Translations under genes and position numbers: made by a program | Notes under the pieces: generated by a model | Database searches by the model: none | What the model saw: the letters and a program-made list of their open reading frames with translations, nothing else | What the model was told of the DNA's origin: nothing | Shown: positions 9,411-19,578 of the stretch, one piece after another | Layout: every line of letters starts with the position of its first letter | How positions within the stretch are numbered: position 1 is the first letter of the stretch | Origin: Neolewinella agarilytica | Lineage (GTDB): Bacteria > Bacteroidota > Bacteroidia > Chitinophagales > Saprospiraceae | NCBI RefSeq assembly: GCF_900110645.1 | Contig: NZ_FOFB01000004.1 | Span: forward strand, 186,001-250,000 | Length of the DNA stretch: 64,000 bases | Direction of reading: 5' to 3'

Positions 9411-9485
9411 TTTTAGACGACCTTCGGCCTTTTAGACACTGCGCTTTCAGACGAAAACGCGCTTCGCTTGTTTTTCTTTTAGATG
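9411..9485. repeat. Short degenerate TTTTAGAC repeat cluster
   Basis: TTTTAGAC at 9411 and 9430, TTTCAGAC at 9445 and TTTTAGAT near 9478, separated by GCGCT-containing words, in the 129 bp spacer between the converging creD and propeller genes. No clear terminator seen. Confidence 0.35.
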
Positions 9486-9523
9486 CGCTACGTGCTTTTA
9501 AGTGCAATCTGCCTTGTGTCCAA

Positions 9524-10606
9524 TTACTCTTCCCGGAACCAGTCAAAGGCCGTCCCGTCGTAGCGGCCCACTCCCCGAAGGCTACCGACCCAGATGCCGC
9601 CCTCGCTGTCTTCCGTGATGCCGAAAAACATATTCTGTTGTTGCAGGATGATGGCAGGGCTTGCGGTGTCGCCTTCCAGATCGTCCGCTGCATAGCGGGA
9701 TATTCGCCACTCCTGATTTTCACCCGCTTCGGCGCTGGTCCAGATATTTCCCGCCCGATCTTCCAGGATGTAACCGGTAAACTGCTTATCGAATTGGACG
9801 AACCTCCCGTCGGTACCGTATCGCCACAGTCCATCGTTTCCACCGAACCAGATATTCCCCTTACGGTCTTCAATTACCTGTCGGACGTTATAGAAGGATT
9901 TGGCCTCTTTATTCGCCAAAGAAGGGATCAGTTGATGGTTGTCCTTTTGTATTTGGGTGAAGGTTTCTCCGTCGTAGGTAAACAGAGTACCGGAGGCAAT
10001 CCAGATTTTTCCCGATCGATCTTCAAGAATAGAGTTGATGTCGTTGCTCAGCAGACCATTATCAGTGTTAAGGTTGCGGTAAGACGTACCATCGTAAATG
10101 CTAATACCGCCGCCCAAAGTACCGATCCAGATTTTCCCGCTTCGATCCTGAAAAAAGCAACCTAGCTTATCGCCGGCGAGACCGTCCTCTTTCGTGATGT
10201 TGGTAAATTTTTTTCCGTCATAACGGTAAATACCCGCCCCGATGGTGCCGAACCAAAGGTTACCGTCCCGGTCTTCCAGAGCGGAGAATACATGGAATTT
10301 TCTGAGGGCATTTTGATCGGTGAAATTGGTGAAAGACCCTCCGTCGTAGCGAATAATGCCCTCCCAGGTTGCCAGCCAGATATCACCGCTGCGGGTCTGG
10401 ATGATGTTACGGGTGATGCTCTTGGGCCCCTGCTTCGGAGAAGTGGTAGTGGAAGGGGAGAAGTAAGGATCAAAATCCTGCCGCGCTGTCTGCTTCGCTA
10501 CCGTAACCTTCCGGCTGACGGGCTTTTTCTCCTGCCCCTGGCAGGTAGTAAGGCTGATGAGCAGGAGCAGGAGCAAAGTGCTGCGGAAGAAAGTCGTTGC
10601 GTTCAT
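9524..10606 (-). CDS. Two-component-regulator-type propeller lipoprotein
   Basis: 360-residue protein built almost wholly from Reg_prop-like blades: repeats of the form DRxGxIWxGTxGGGIxxYDG occur at least seven times (for example DRDGNLWFG, DRSGKIWIG, DRKGNIWFG, DRAGNIWTS). The start is taken at 10606, because MNATTFFRSTLLLLLLIS followed by LTTC is a lipoprotein signal (Cys about residue 22); the frame is open 60 bases further but that extension is hydrophilic. Such propellers usually form the sensor part of hybrid kinases; here no kinase or DNA-binding domain follows, so it is a stand-alone periplasmic or surface propeller of unknown ligand. Confidence 0.85.
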   Translation of the reverse strand: MNATTFFRSTLLLLLLISLTTCQGQEKKPVSRKVTVAKQTARQDFDPYFSPSTTTSPKQGPKSITRNIIQTRSGDIWLATWEGIIRYDGGSFTNFTDQNALRKFHVFSALEDRDGNLWFGTIGAGIYRYDGKKFTNITKEDGLAGDKLGCFFQDRSGKIWIGTLGGGISIYDGTSYRNLNTDNGLLSNDINSILEDRSGKIWIASGTLFTYDGETFTQIQKDNHQLIPSLANKEAKSFYNVRQVIEDRKGNIWFGGNDGLWRYGTDGRFVQFDKQFTGYILEDRAGNIWTSAEAGENQEWRISRYAADDLEGDTASPAIILQQQNMFFGITEDSEGGIWVGSLRGVGRYDGTAFDWFREE

Positions 10607-10737
10607 GTCGGTTGGTTTTATGAGAAGGGCGCTGTGTCCATGCACAAGAAACCAATAAGGCGGCAAGGGAGATGTAAAAGCTTGTAAAAGCCGACTTTCC
10701 CTTCCACGATCAGCGCCCGATAACCAACGCGCAGACC

Positions 10738-11328
10738 TCAGGAGGCGCGCGCCGCACGGTAGGCCCGCGCTGCCCGGTAGATCATGAAGCTGAAAACAGC
10801 GACTCCGATGGTCAGGTAGAGATAGTTCAATTGACCGACCTTACCAAAAATGGCGATGAAGGGAACGCTGACCAGAAAGAAGGTGGGCACCTCATTCCAA
10901 AGTCGCAACTGCCAGCCGGTAAAGGGGCGCTCACCGGCCTGCATAGGCTGCATGAGCTTCTTTTTTGTCCAGACCTGATAAACCACTAAGAGGACGACCA
11001 GCAGCAATTTAAGGTGAAGCCAGCCGGGGGTGCCGGACTGCAGGTAGCCTGGGTTCCAGGCGATCATCACCAGGCCGGCGACCCAGGTGATCATCATGGC
11101 CGGATTGACGATGATTTTGTAGACGCGGTCTTCGGTAGCGGAATATTCTTCGTGCAGAATCTCCCGTTTCAGGCGGTTGCGTACGGCATCCGGGGCATCG
11201 CCTTCCAGCGGGCTGAGGTTATCGGACTCGGCGTGATTCACCAGGCAGCGGCCCAGATAAAAAAGCCCGGCAAACCAGGAGACGAAGCCCACAACGTGCA
11301 GGGCTTTGGCGATGAGAATGATTTCCAT
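10738..11328 (-). CDS. hemJ: Protoporphyrinogen IX oxidase HemJ
   Basis: 196-residue membrane protein of the HemJ (UPF0093/CopD-like) family, which oxidises protoporphyrinogen IX to protoporphyrin IX in haem synthesis. Marks: a His in the first helix (KALHVVGFVSWFAGLFYLGR), YKIIVNPAMMITWVAG, a P-G-W-L-H-L-K-L segment and NEVPTFFLVSVPFIAIFG. Four to five membrane helices. No other haem gene is nearby, which is common for hemJ. The tail repeats RAARAYRAARAS. About 70 bp separates it from the next minus-strand gene. Confidence 0.92.
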   Translation of the reverse strand: MEIILIAKALHVVGFVSWFAGLFYLGRCLVNHAESDNLSPLEGDAPDAVRNRLKREILHEEYSATEDRVYKIIVNPAMMITWVAGLVMIAWNPGYLQSGTPGWLHLKLLLVVLLVVYQVWTKKKLMQPMQAGERPFTGWQLRLWNEVPTFFLVSVPFIAIFGKVGQLNYLYLTIGVAVFSFMIYRAARAYRAARAS

Positions 11329-11363
11329 AACTGCAAAGTAAGGGCAAGTGAGCAGAATAGTCA

Positions 11364-11385
11364 GGCGCGGCCGCAGGTGCAGGGG
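11364..11385 (+). repeat. Dispersed GGGCGC/GCAGGTGC repeat
   Basis: GGCGCGGC, CGCAGGTGCAGGGG. Intergenic, upstream of both hemJ (minus) and tamB (plus). Confidence 0.65.
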
Positions 11386-11390
11386 AAAGC

Positions 11391-11432
11391 TTGACGGAGC
11401 AATGACGCTTGGCCTAAGGTGCTATCCGTCAA
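11391..11432. promoter_or_regulatory. Inverted repeat TTGACGGA ... TCCGTCAA upstream of tamB
   Basis: A perfect 8 bp dyad (11391-11398 and 11425-11432) with 26 bases between. Two related words, TCTGACGC and ACCGTCAAA, follow. Located in the 255 bp divergent spacer between hemJ and tamB, so it could be an operator or a hairpin. No regulator family can be named. Confidence 0.3.
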
Positions 11433-11583
11433 AATTGTCTGACGCACGGCTTCATTCCCACTACCGAAGGATTCTACCCCCATAACCGTCAAATCCACAT
11501 CTATTCTCTCTGGCGCTGAACACCTTCGGTTAAGCAGGGGTTATAGCATCGCTACTCCACTCCATAAGATCAAGTTTCCTTCA

Positions 11584-14500
11584 TTGGCTAAAAGTTTACC
11601 CGCTAAAATTTTCAAGGTTTTCCTTTGGGTCATCGGCATTCTGCTGGGGATTCTGCTATTGGTATTTCTGCTGTTGCAGGTACCCGCCGTACAGCAACGG
11701 CTGGCCCGGGAAATTGAAAAGGTAGCCAGGGAAAGCCTGGGCACGGACCTGGGTATTGGTGCTTTGGACATCGACTTCCCCAGCCGGCTGGAGATCGACA
11801 ACTTTTACCTCAATAACCCGGCCGGCGACAGCATCGCCCGCGTTGGTCACCTTGGCGTAGGGATTAACATGTTGGGCTTGCTGAAGTCTCGGGTGGAAGT
11901 AACGGACCTTGTGCTGCAAGATCTCTTCGCCAATATCCGCACAACGGATTCTACCTCTAACATTGATTTCTTGCTTCAGCTGGGGGCGGTAGATTCATCG
12001 GCAGTTGATTCCAGCCAACTTGTGGTTCAGGATACAACAGCCACGTCTGCGCCCTGGGTCATCGACGCTGCAGGAGCGGAGTTGTTGCTGGAACGAGCAG
12101 ACATCTACTATCAGGACGATCCCACCGGCATCCTGGCCGACCTCAGCGCCCGCCGCCTGGCGGGGCAGATCAATGGGTTAGACCTGGAAGGTCAAGTCTA
12201 CAATATCGATTACCTGGAGCTGGAAGGTGCAGATGCCCTCGTTGGCATCGGTAGCAGTTCTGCCCCTGTGGATACCTCGGCAACTGCCGCTGCGATGCAG
12301 CTTCTGGCCGGCAGGGTAACGATTCAGGAGACGGACTTCGCCCTGAAGATGGAGGGGATGGACATTGCCACACGGCTCCCCTACGTTAATCTGGAAGGAG
12401 CGGACTTACGGTTAGGAGAAGAGATGGCCTTCAACGGTGAAGTATTTCAACTAAGGGACCTGGCCCTTAAACTGGACACCCCCGCCCCAAAGTTGACCGG
12501 GCCGGGGATGGACTACAACCATCTTGACCTAAGCGATATTCAGGCGGAGGCTACTGACATTGCTTACATAATCGATTCCCTGCACCTGCGTTTGCGCCAA
12601 CTGGCCGTGAAGGAAAAAAGCGGGCTCACACTCGAACGTAGCGAAGGCACAGTGATTTATAATCCGACCTTTCTTGGCCTCGAAAACTTCCTCCTGCGGA
12701 CGCCCAATACCGAAATCAAGAGCGACAATACGGCCCTCAACTACGACTTCGCCGCCGGAAACATGGCTGACCTGCTGGCCCGCCTCCAACTTGATGGCTA
12801 TCTGGGGCTGAAGGACGTTGCCCTGCTGGCCCCTGACCTGAGCGCGATCCCCGTTATTGGTAATAATCTTAGTCAGCAGCTAAGCTTTTCTATTCGCGCC
12901 AGCGGCACGATGGCCGCCATGCAGCTCAGTCGCGTTCAACTCGATGGTCCCGGCGTAAAGGTCCGCGCCTTCGGCCGGGTAGAAAATGCGCTTGACGTTG
13001 ACAAAATCGCCGGCCGGCTAACCCTGCGGGAGTTTAGCCTTATTCCCGGCCCGTTGCTGCCCCTTGTCCCCGATGGGATGCTGCCGCCAGACATCGATTG
13101 GCCCGAAAAAGTAGTCGCCGAAGGCAGCGCTGAGTATCGGGGTGACCGCTTGCAAATGAACTTCTACGCCGTCGAAAACCGACAGTTTGGCAACGGGCTG
13201 CTGAGTCGGGTGAAAACGAACGGCGTGATCGAGGGCGTGACGACTTTCCCCCAAACCCGCCTCAACGTAGAACTCGATACGCTGCTGGCCACCAGGGCCA
13301 CCATTCTGGCTTACGTCCCCCCCGGAAGCCTGCCCGAAGACTACCGTATTCCCGATTTTCTGCGGGGCAGCGGGACCGTCAGCGGCCCCATGGAAAGCCT
13401 GGACGTAAACCTCCGGCTTAATCTGCCCGGCGAGCAAACCTTCGCCAGCATCCGGGGAAACATCCGGAATGCACTCGATCCGGACAAGCTGAACCTCGAT
13501 GTAGAGGTCTCGGATCTGGCCGTCAATATCGCCGACGTGCGGGAAATTCTACCGGATAGCACGCTCCCGGCGGATCTCAATATCCCCGACCTGAAAATCA
13601 GAAATGCCCGGATCTCCGGAAACCTTACCAACCTTGATTTTGATGTTCCGCTGGAAACCGACAACGGTATCTGGAACCTGAAGGGGAAATACAATCCGGA
13701 AGACCTGAACATTAACCTGGACCTGAAAGACATTCGCATCGCGGAGCTTTTTACCGGCCCGATGCGGGATACGCTGGAGACACTCGGCCTCGGCGCGCTC
13801 AACATTACCGCTCAGGTAAAAGGCCGGCTGGAGCCCGCCATGAACCTCCTCGTGGATGCCGCCATCAGTAACGAAGCCGTTGGCGAAATCGTCGATTTCA
13901 ATGCATTGGTGGAGGATGGCCAATACGCCGCTGATTTCAATATTACGCATCCGGAAGCTCTGGCCTCGGGGCAGGGGAGTTACGTTCTTGGTCCGGACAG
14001 TGTCGCCTCCGTTGAAGCCCTCGTAGACATCAACCGCCTCAACCTGCAGCATTGGGATATCACGGAGGTGCCCATGCTGGTGGACGGCCGCCTGGCGGCC
14101 AACAGTGAAGGCCTGGACCCTTATCGTATGATCGCTTACGCCCGCCTGGATTCTATCCGCTTGCGCGGGGCGGAGGGGAGCAGCTACGTGGACAGCCTGG
14201 TGATGAGGGCTAGTCTGCAAGATTTTAAAAACGAAGTCTATGTTCGCTCCGATGTGTTGGATGCGGAGCTGCTGGGCACTTTTGACCCCGTAAAGACGCC
14301 GCAGAAAATGCTTCAGTTCATCATGGCTTATTGGGACGAATCGCTCCGCCAGCCAACACCGGTGGAAAACGGAGAAGAGATGGACTTTGTCTTTGAGCTC
14401 AAGCGGCCGCAGCCACTTACGGGAGGGCTTATTAATGGCTTGACCGAGCTGTCACCCTTCAAGATGAGCCTGCTCTACCGGGACGCTTCGCCGGAGCTGT

Positions 14501-16875
14501 TGATCAATTTTGACCTGGCGGAAATCGGTTACGCCGGGCTTTCCGCCAAAGATTTAGCCTTCCGAACGGTTGGCGATACGGTGAGCGTTGGCTTTGAGGC
14601 CAATTGGTCTAACATCAGTTACAACGACCAGATAGAATTAGGAAAGACGGTCCTCAGTGGAGAATCAGTGAATGACGAACTGTTGGTAGAGCTTAAGTTA
14701 TATACTGATACAGACAGTCTCCGGCATTACCTCGGCTTCGTAACGGACCCTGAATCAGACACGATCTCCATCCGTATGGAGGAGGAGCAGATCCTCAATT
14801 TTGAGACCTGGACGGTGCCGGCCAGCAACCTGATTACGATGGCGGGGCCAAGTTTGCTGATTCAGAATTTTGCGCTTCGTAACGGAGAGCAATCTTTGTC
14901 CGCCGAAACAACGGAGCCGGGAGATGTAGTGATCACCTTCGGGGATTTTAACCTGCGCACTCCCAGTCGCTTACTCTTTTCCGAAGAAGAGGTGGCGGCG
15001 GGCATCGTGAACGGAACGGTGGGGCTGGATAATGCACTGACTAACCTGGGAATTCAGTCGAATCTGTCGGTTGATCAGCTGAAGTGGTCGGGAACTTTGC
15101 TGGGCGACATAGTGGCCGAAGTCAGTAGCGACAATGAGCAAACCTATAGCGTAGACATTGCCATAGAAGAAGCCGGAAATAATGCGGCTCTGACGGGAGC
15201 CGTGGAACTCAACGGGCCCATTGACCTGTTGCTGGACGTGAAAAAGTTGCAGTTGGCTTCCGCCGAACCCTTTAGCCTTGGCTATCTGACGGGCGGAGAG
15301 GGCTACCTGACGGGACGAGTGGATATCGGGGGGACCATAGAGGCGCCCACGCTAAACGGTGACCTGAGTTTCAGGGACGCCAGCCTGGTGATCAGTCTGC
15401 TGGGTGAGCGTTTTCGGTTAGACGAAAAGCCGCTCACCTTCCGGGGGCAAACCATCTCTTTCGGCAATGACTGGAGAGTGTATGACTCGGAGGGCGGCGC
15501 CGCGCAGGTGCAGGGGGAAGTGGTGATGCAAAGTCTTAATGATGTACTCCTGGACCTGGAGGTTAATGCCGAAGACTTTCTGGCCATCAATTCCACCCTG
15601 AAGGATAACAAGGACTGGTACGGTAAGATGTTTGTGGATGCCGAGGTGAAAATTGGTGGCAGGGCTGTTCTGCCCGTCGTTGAAGTAAACGCAACCACCA
15701 GTAAAGAATCTGAGCTTACCTACATCTATCGTATTGCTCAGCAAGGACTGGTAGAGAGCGAAGGAGTGATCGATTACGTTGAGCAGTACCGCTGGCGTGA
15801 CGTCATCCGGCGGGACACCCTGCAGAGCGATACTACCCTGACCGAGGTGGTGGGTATGGACCTGACACTGGACCTGAAGGTAGACCCGAATCTGGAAGTT
15901 ACCGTTGTGGTGGACCCGATCTCCGGACAGACCTTCGTTGGCAAAGCCAACGGCGACCTGACCATGCGCATCTACCCCGATGGCCGCCAGGAGGCCGTTG
16001 GGCGTGTGGAACTTACCGAAGGGGAGTACGATTTCATCTATCAGAATATCATCAATAAAAAGTTTGAAGTCCTGGCGGGGAGCAACGTGACCTTCACCGG
16101 AGACCTGCTTAACCCCCAGCTGGACCTGCAGATCAGACACCTGGCGAAGACTTCTCCGCTGGCGCTGGTGCAGGGAGTACAGGGAGAGAGTGCGGACCTG
16201 ACCAGTCTGCGACGATCGCAGACCTTTTATGTAGACATTACCCTCAAAGGAAACCTGGAGGCGAGCAATATCACCACGGATGTCTTGTACCCCGAGGATG
16301 CCTACGGTAATCTGGGCCTGAGTACCGTCGAAAGCTCGCTGGCCACTCTCCGCCAGGATCAAAGCCGGATGACCACAACGGCCTTTCAGCTGCTGGCCTT
16401 CGGCAGCTTCAACATACCATTGCTGGATAGCGGCAGTGGCAGCAGCAGCCTGGCGGCTACGACGCTGACCAACGTAATGAGCAATTACCTTAACAACTTC
16501 GCCGACCAGTTAGTCGGCTTCGTTGACCTGGACTTCGGGCTCAACAGTTATGAGGACGAGGGCGGAACTACACAGACCAATTTGAGAATCAGCCTGCGAA
16601 AAGCCCTTTTCGATGAACGGGTGATCATTAGTGTTGACGGCGTTGCCGGCACCTCTGCGGATGAGGTGGCCGGAACTCAGCAAACCTACCTGGATAACAT
16701 TACGGCAGAATACCTGATCAACGAAGACGGAACCTTCCGGCTCAAGTTTTTCAATGACCGGGATCGGAGCTCGCTGGTGGGGGACAACGTAATCCGCTTC
16801 GGTGGTAGGCTGACTTTTGGAAAAGACTTCGGTAAGCTCCGCTGGTTTGGCAGAGACAGTAAAGGGAAAGATTAA
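11584..16875 (+). CDS. tamB: TamB-type translocation and assembly module protein
   Basis: Large 1763-residue protein with one N-terminal inner membrane helix (about residues 7-33) and a long periplasmic region of repeated beta-strand segments, as in AsmA/TamB proteins that form a hydrophobic groove between the membranes. The C-terminal TamB domain (about 1340-1750) ends KDFGKLRWFGRD. It likely moves lipids or helps insert outer membrane proteins together with the next gene, five bases downstream. The frame opens with TTG at 11584; no ATG fits better before the helix. Two copies of the dispersed short repeat lie inside it (12578 and 15493) without breaking frame. Confidence 0.92.
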   Translation: MAKSLPAKIFKVFLWVIGILLGILLLVFLLLQVPAVQQRLAREIEKVARESLGTDLGIGALDIDFPSRLEIDNFYLNNPAGDSIARVGHLGVGINMLGLLKSRVEVTDLVLQDLFANIRTTDSTSNIDFLLQLGAVDSSAVDSSQLVVQDTTATSAPWVIDAAGAELLLERADIYYQDDPTGILADLSARRLAGQINGLDLEGQVYNIDYLELEGADALVGIGSSSAPVDTSATAAAMQLLAGRVTIQETDFALKMEGMDIATRLPYVNLEGADLRLGEEMAFNGEVFQLRDLALKLDTPAPKLTGPGMDYNHLDLSDIQAEATDIAYIIDSLHLRLRQLAVKEKSGLTLERSEGTVIYNPTFLGLENFLLRTPNTEIKSDNTALNYDFAAGNMADLLARLQLDGYLGLKDVALLAPDLSAIPVIGNNLSQQLSFSIRASGTMAAMQLSRVQLDGPGVKVRAFGRVENALDVDKIAGRLTLREFSLIPGPLLPLVPDGMLPPDIDWPEKVVAEGSAEYRGDRLQMNFYAVENRQFGNGLLSRVKTNGVIEGVTTFPQTRLNVELDTLLATRATILAYVPPGSLPEDYRIPDFLRGSGTVSGPMESLDVNLRLNLPGEQTFASIRGNIRNALDPDKLNLDVEVSDLAVNIADVREILPDSTLPADLNIPDLKIRNARISGNLTNLDFDVPLETDNGIWNLKGKYNPEDLNINLDLKDIRIAELFTGPMRDTLETLGLGALNITAQVKGRLEPAMNLLVDAAISNEAVGEIVDFNALVEDGQYAADFNITHPEALASGQGSYVLGPDSVASVEALVDINRLNLQHWDITEVPMLVDGRLAANSEGLDPYRMIAYARLDSIRLRGAEGSSYVDSLVMRASLQDFKNEVYVRSDVLDAELLGTFDPVKTPQKMLQFIMAYWDESLRQPTPVENGEEMDFVFELKRPQPLTGGLINGLTELSPFKMSLLYRDASPELLINFDLAEIGYAGLSAKDLAFRTVGDTVSVGFEANWSNISYNDQIELGKTVLSGESVNDELLVELKLYTDTDSLRHYLGFVTDPESDTISIRMEEEQILNFETWTVPASNLITMAGPSLLIQNFALRNGEQSLSAETTEPGDVVITFGDFNLRTPSRLLFSEEEVAAGIVNGTVGLDNALTNLGIQSNLSVDQLKWSGTLLGDIVAEVSSDNEQTYSVDIAIEEAGNNAALTGAVELNGPIDLLLDVKKLQLASAEPFSLGYLTGGEGYLTGRVDIGGTIEAPTLNGDLSFRDASLVISLLGERFRLDEKPLTFRGQTISFGNDWRVYDSEGGAAQVQGEVVMQSLNDVLLDLEVNAEDFLAINSTLKDNKDWYGKMFVDAEVKIGGRAVLPVVEVNATTSKESELTYIYRIAQQGLVESEGVIDYVEQYRWRDVIRRDTLQSDTTLTEVVGMDLTLDLKVDPNLEVTVVVDPISGQTFVGKANGDLTMRIYPDGRQEAVGRVELTEGEYDFIYQNIINKKFEVLAGSNVTFTGDLLNPQLDLQIRHLAKTSPLALVQGVQGESADLTSLRRSQTFYVDITLKGNLEASNITTDVLYPEDAYGNLGLSTVESSLATLRQDQSRMTTTAFQLLAFGSFNIPLLDSGSGSSSLAATTLTNVMSNYLNNFADQLVGFVDLDFGLNSYEDEGGTTQTNLRISLRKALFDERVIISVDGVAGTSADEVAGTQQTYLDNITAEYLINEDGTFRLKFFNDRDRSSLVGDNVIRFGGRLTFGKDFGKLRWFGRDSKGKD
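12578..12598 (-). repeat. Dispersed repeat-like copy inside tamB
   Basis: CCCTGCACCTGCGTTTGCGCC, one base short of the copy at 16981. Read in frame as SLHLRLRQ. It may be a chance match favoured by codon use, but it equals the full core. Confidence 0.45.
15493..15517 (+). repeat. Dispersed repeat copy inside tamB
   Basis: GGCGGCGCC then GCGCAGGTGCAGGGGG, translated GGAAQVQGE in frame. Matches the consensus on both sides of the variable spacer. Confidence 0.5.
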
Positions 16876-16880
16876 AAAGA

Positions 16881-19364
16881 ATGAAGGGATTCAATTCTAA
16901 TGCCAAAAGAGGATTTAACCAAACCGGAAGCTTCCGGGAATTGGCCGAACTCCTGTGGTCGCCCTGCGGCATTTCAACCTCCCCTTGCACCTGCGTTTGC
17001 GCCCTGCTTTTGCTGTTCTTTTTCACCTCCTGCAGCGTTACCCAATATCTCCCTGAAGGAGAGTATCTATACAATGGCTCCTCGGTAAGAGTGACCGCCC
17101 CGAAAGGGCAGTCGGTGGGCGAACTGGAAACTGCCGTTACCGGTGTGCTGAATAATAACACCAACGCCCGTCTGCCGATTCTTGGTTATTATGAGATCTA
17201 TCGCTGGTATAAATTTGAGGAAAAGTTAGCCGCCAGGCCGGAGAAGTTTGGCGAAAAAGATCATTGGGGCCGAGAACCGATTTTTTTTGATGAAACATTG
17301 GTGGAAAGCGTAAATGCCCTGATTGAGAACCGGGCCAGTAATGAAGGCTATTTTAATAACGAAGCAGACTGGAAGCTTGATACGAATCAGGCTGCACAGA
17401 CGATCTCCGCGAGTTTTGATCTTTCCGTGGGGCGGCCGTATCTGATGGATTCTGTTCGCTATTTCTGGCGGGACAGTGCCGTGGCGCGGGTTATTAATCC
17501 TCTCCGGGAAAACAGCCCGCTGGCGAAAGAGAAGCGATACAAGCTGGACAACGTAAAGGCAGAGCGGGAGCGCTGGCAAAACGCACTTCGGGAAGCCGGG
17601 TTCTATTATGCGCGTAGTGAAGACTATCTCTTTTTGGCGGATACGGTGGCCGGAGACCACAAAGTCAATATGCTGGCTAAGCTTAAGGATGAAGTACCGT
17701 CAAATCATCTGCTGCCCCAGCGTATTGTTGCCATTAACGTTCATCAGAATGCGGAGACACAAGATTCCGCCGGAAGGTATTCGGCATCCGACACCGTGAA
17801 AACCGGGGGGCTCAACGTCATTTGCCGGGACTGTCCCCTACGGGCTAAAATAATTGATGAGGCTTTTGAACCCATGGCCGGAGATCTTTACAGCCCTCTG
17901 GCGCACAAGAAGACCCTCCAGCGTTTAGCTGATTATAATACCTTCCGCTACATTGCCATGAGCTATGATCCGGTGCCGGGAAGTGACTCTTCCCTGGTGC
18001 TCAATGCCTACATGCAGCCACGGCTCCCGCGCCGTTTTGAAGGGGAGCTAGGTCTTTCTTACAATAGTGCTGATTACTTTGGCCCTAACGTTACGCTTGC
18101 CTACGTAAATCGTAACCTGCTGCGTGGGGCGGAGTTGTTACGGGTAGAAGGGGACTTTACTTACGCCCAGTTTTTGGGGGATGCAAGGACCGCCCGTGTG
18201 CCACAGTCAGGTATCTACGGACTCTCCGCCAAGCTCAACGTTCCCCGTCTCTGGCTGCCCAAAAGGCGGAAGCTGATTCCGCGGGTCTATACCAGCGGGA
18301 CGGTAATGGAATTGAGCGGTAAAGTGGAAAGCCTGAGTATGAACCTGGCCCAGTTCACGGATGAGATTGAGGCGTCAGACCTCAGCGGTCTGGCTTCAGA
18401 ACTGGAGGCTGACCCGGACGCTAAAGAATCCCTTAGCCTGATGCAGCTGAGTGCACAGTTCGGATATACCTGGAAACGGCGGGTGGTAAATAACCACCAG
18501 CTCAACCCACTGAGCATCCGCTTCCAGAATCCGTCAGTGGCGACCGAGGAAGTATTGGAGCTGGCCCGGCAGGTGAATCTGGCTCCCGGAACAGATGACG
18601 CCCTGACGAACCGCTTCGATCGGATGCTGGTCTTTTCCCCTAATTACACCTTAACCAATGATACCCGGCTGGCGGGGCTGAAGACCCACTCCTTCTTCTG
18701 GAAACAGTTCGTGTCGATGAATATGAACAATGTTTTTCCCGTTGGTACGGGAGCTGACGTGCGGGATAGGGAAGTAAGCTACTATCCCTTGCTGGAGACG
18801 GACTTTCGTTACTATCTGACCTTCAATAAAAAACAGCAGATTGCCACCCGTTTTCATGGAGGTATAGCTTTTCCCTTGTTTAGTGACCGGGCCATCGTGC
18901 CGTATTTCGACCTTTTCTCCATCGGAGGGCCGAACAGTCTGCGGGGCTTCGCCCCGCGGCAGGTCGGCCCCGGCCGAACCGTACCCTTTGCGAACAACCT
19001 GCTCACTTTTGGTGGTTTCGGCAATCTCATCCTCGAGGGGAGTATTGAGTACCGCCACCGGGTCAATGAGATCGTTGAGCTGGCGCTTTTTGCCGATGCG
19101 GGCAATATCTGGACCTATAAAACGGAGCTCGAAGAATTAGATACGGACTTCAAAACGGACGCCTTCGCCGGTGATGTTGCCGTCAATGCCGGTCTTGGCG
19201 TACGCTTCGATCTGCAGTTTCTCATCTTGCGGATCGATCTGGCCCAGCCGCTCGTAACGCCCTATGAGGAGGCTGCTGCCCAACTGGTTATCCCGCTGGA
19301 GGATGCCCGCGATGTGCCGGCGGATAATTTGCGGCTGGTGGTGGCTTTTGGGTATCCTTTTTAG
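16881..19364 (+). CDS. tamL: TamL/BamA-family outer membrane barrel lipoprotein
   Basis: 827-residue Omp85-superfamily protein and likely partner of TamB. A lipobox-like FFTSCS (Cys about 51) precedes SVTQYLPEGEYLYNGSSV, typical of the lipidated TamA relative called TamL in Bacteroidota. POTRA-like segments cover about 60-380. The barrel follows, with the conserved FFSIGGPNSLRGFAPRQVGPG motif (about 675-695) and the C-terminal strand ending in Phe. The gene starts five bases after the tamB stop, so the two form an operon. Its N-terminal stretch before the lipobox is unusually long (about 50 residues) and holds a dispersed repeat copy encoding SPCTCVCAL. Confidence 0.9.
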   Translation: MKGFNSNAKRGFNQTGSFRELAELLWSPCGISTSPCTCVCALLLLFFFTSCSVTQYLPEGEYLYNGSSVRVTAPKGQSVGELETAVTGVLNNNTNARLPILGYYEIYRWYKFEEKLAARPEKFGEKDHWGREPIFFDETLVESVNALIENRASNEGYFNNEADWKLDTNQAAQTISASFDLSVGRPYLMDSVRYFWRDSAVARVINPLRENSPLAKEKRYKLDNVKAERERWQNALREAGFYYARSEDYLFLADTVAGDHKVNMLAKLKDEVPSNHLLPQRIVAINVHQNAETQDSAGRYSASDTVKTGGLNVICRDCPLRAKIIDEAFEPMAGDLYSPLAHKKTLQRLADYNTFRYIAMSYDPVPGSDSSLVLNAYMQPRLPRRFEGELGLSYNSADYFGPNVTLAYVNRNLLRGAELLRVEGDFTYAQFLGDARTARVPQSGIYGLSAKLNVPRLWLPKRRKLIPRVYTSGTVMELSGKVESLSMNLAQFTDEIEASDLSGLASELEADPDAKESLSLMQLSAQFGYTWKRRVVNNHQLNPLSIRFQNPSVATEEVLELARQVNLAPGTDDALTNRFDRMLVFSPNYTLTNDTRLAGLKTHSFFWKQFVSMNMNNVFPVGTGADVRDREVSYYPLLETDFRYYLTFNKKQQIATRFHGGIAFPLFSDRAIVPYFDLFSIGGPNSLRGFAPRQVGPGRTVPFANNLLTFGGFGNLILEGSIEYRHRVNEIVELALFADAGNIWTYKTELEELDTDFKTDAFAGDVAVNAGLGVRFDLQFLILRIDLAQPLVTPYEEAAAQLVIPLEDARDVPADNLRLVVAFGYPF
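16981..17004 (-). repeat. Dispersed repeat copy in the tamL signal sequence
   Basis: CCCCTTGCACCTGCG, TTT, GCGCCC. Encodes SPCTCVCA just before the hydrophobic core of the signal peptide. Confidence 0.7.
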
Positions 19365-19578
19365 ATCATGGATTACGCTTATAAATGTGGACTTTGCTGC
19401 TTCGCAGGTTTTGAGGTGGTCGTTTATCTCTTGGCCATTTTTTCCTGAGGAGCGGGAGGAGAGGAGGAGTTGGGCGAGAGAAAGTCATTAATGAACTCAC
19501 TTGGGCAGGCTGATTTTATTTAAAGCGTAATGGTTTTTAATTTTTAATTAAATAATTTTTGTGTTTATATTTGTGGTG

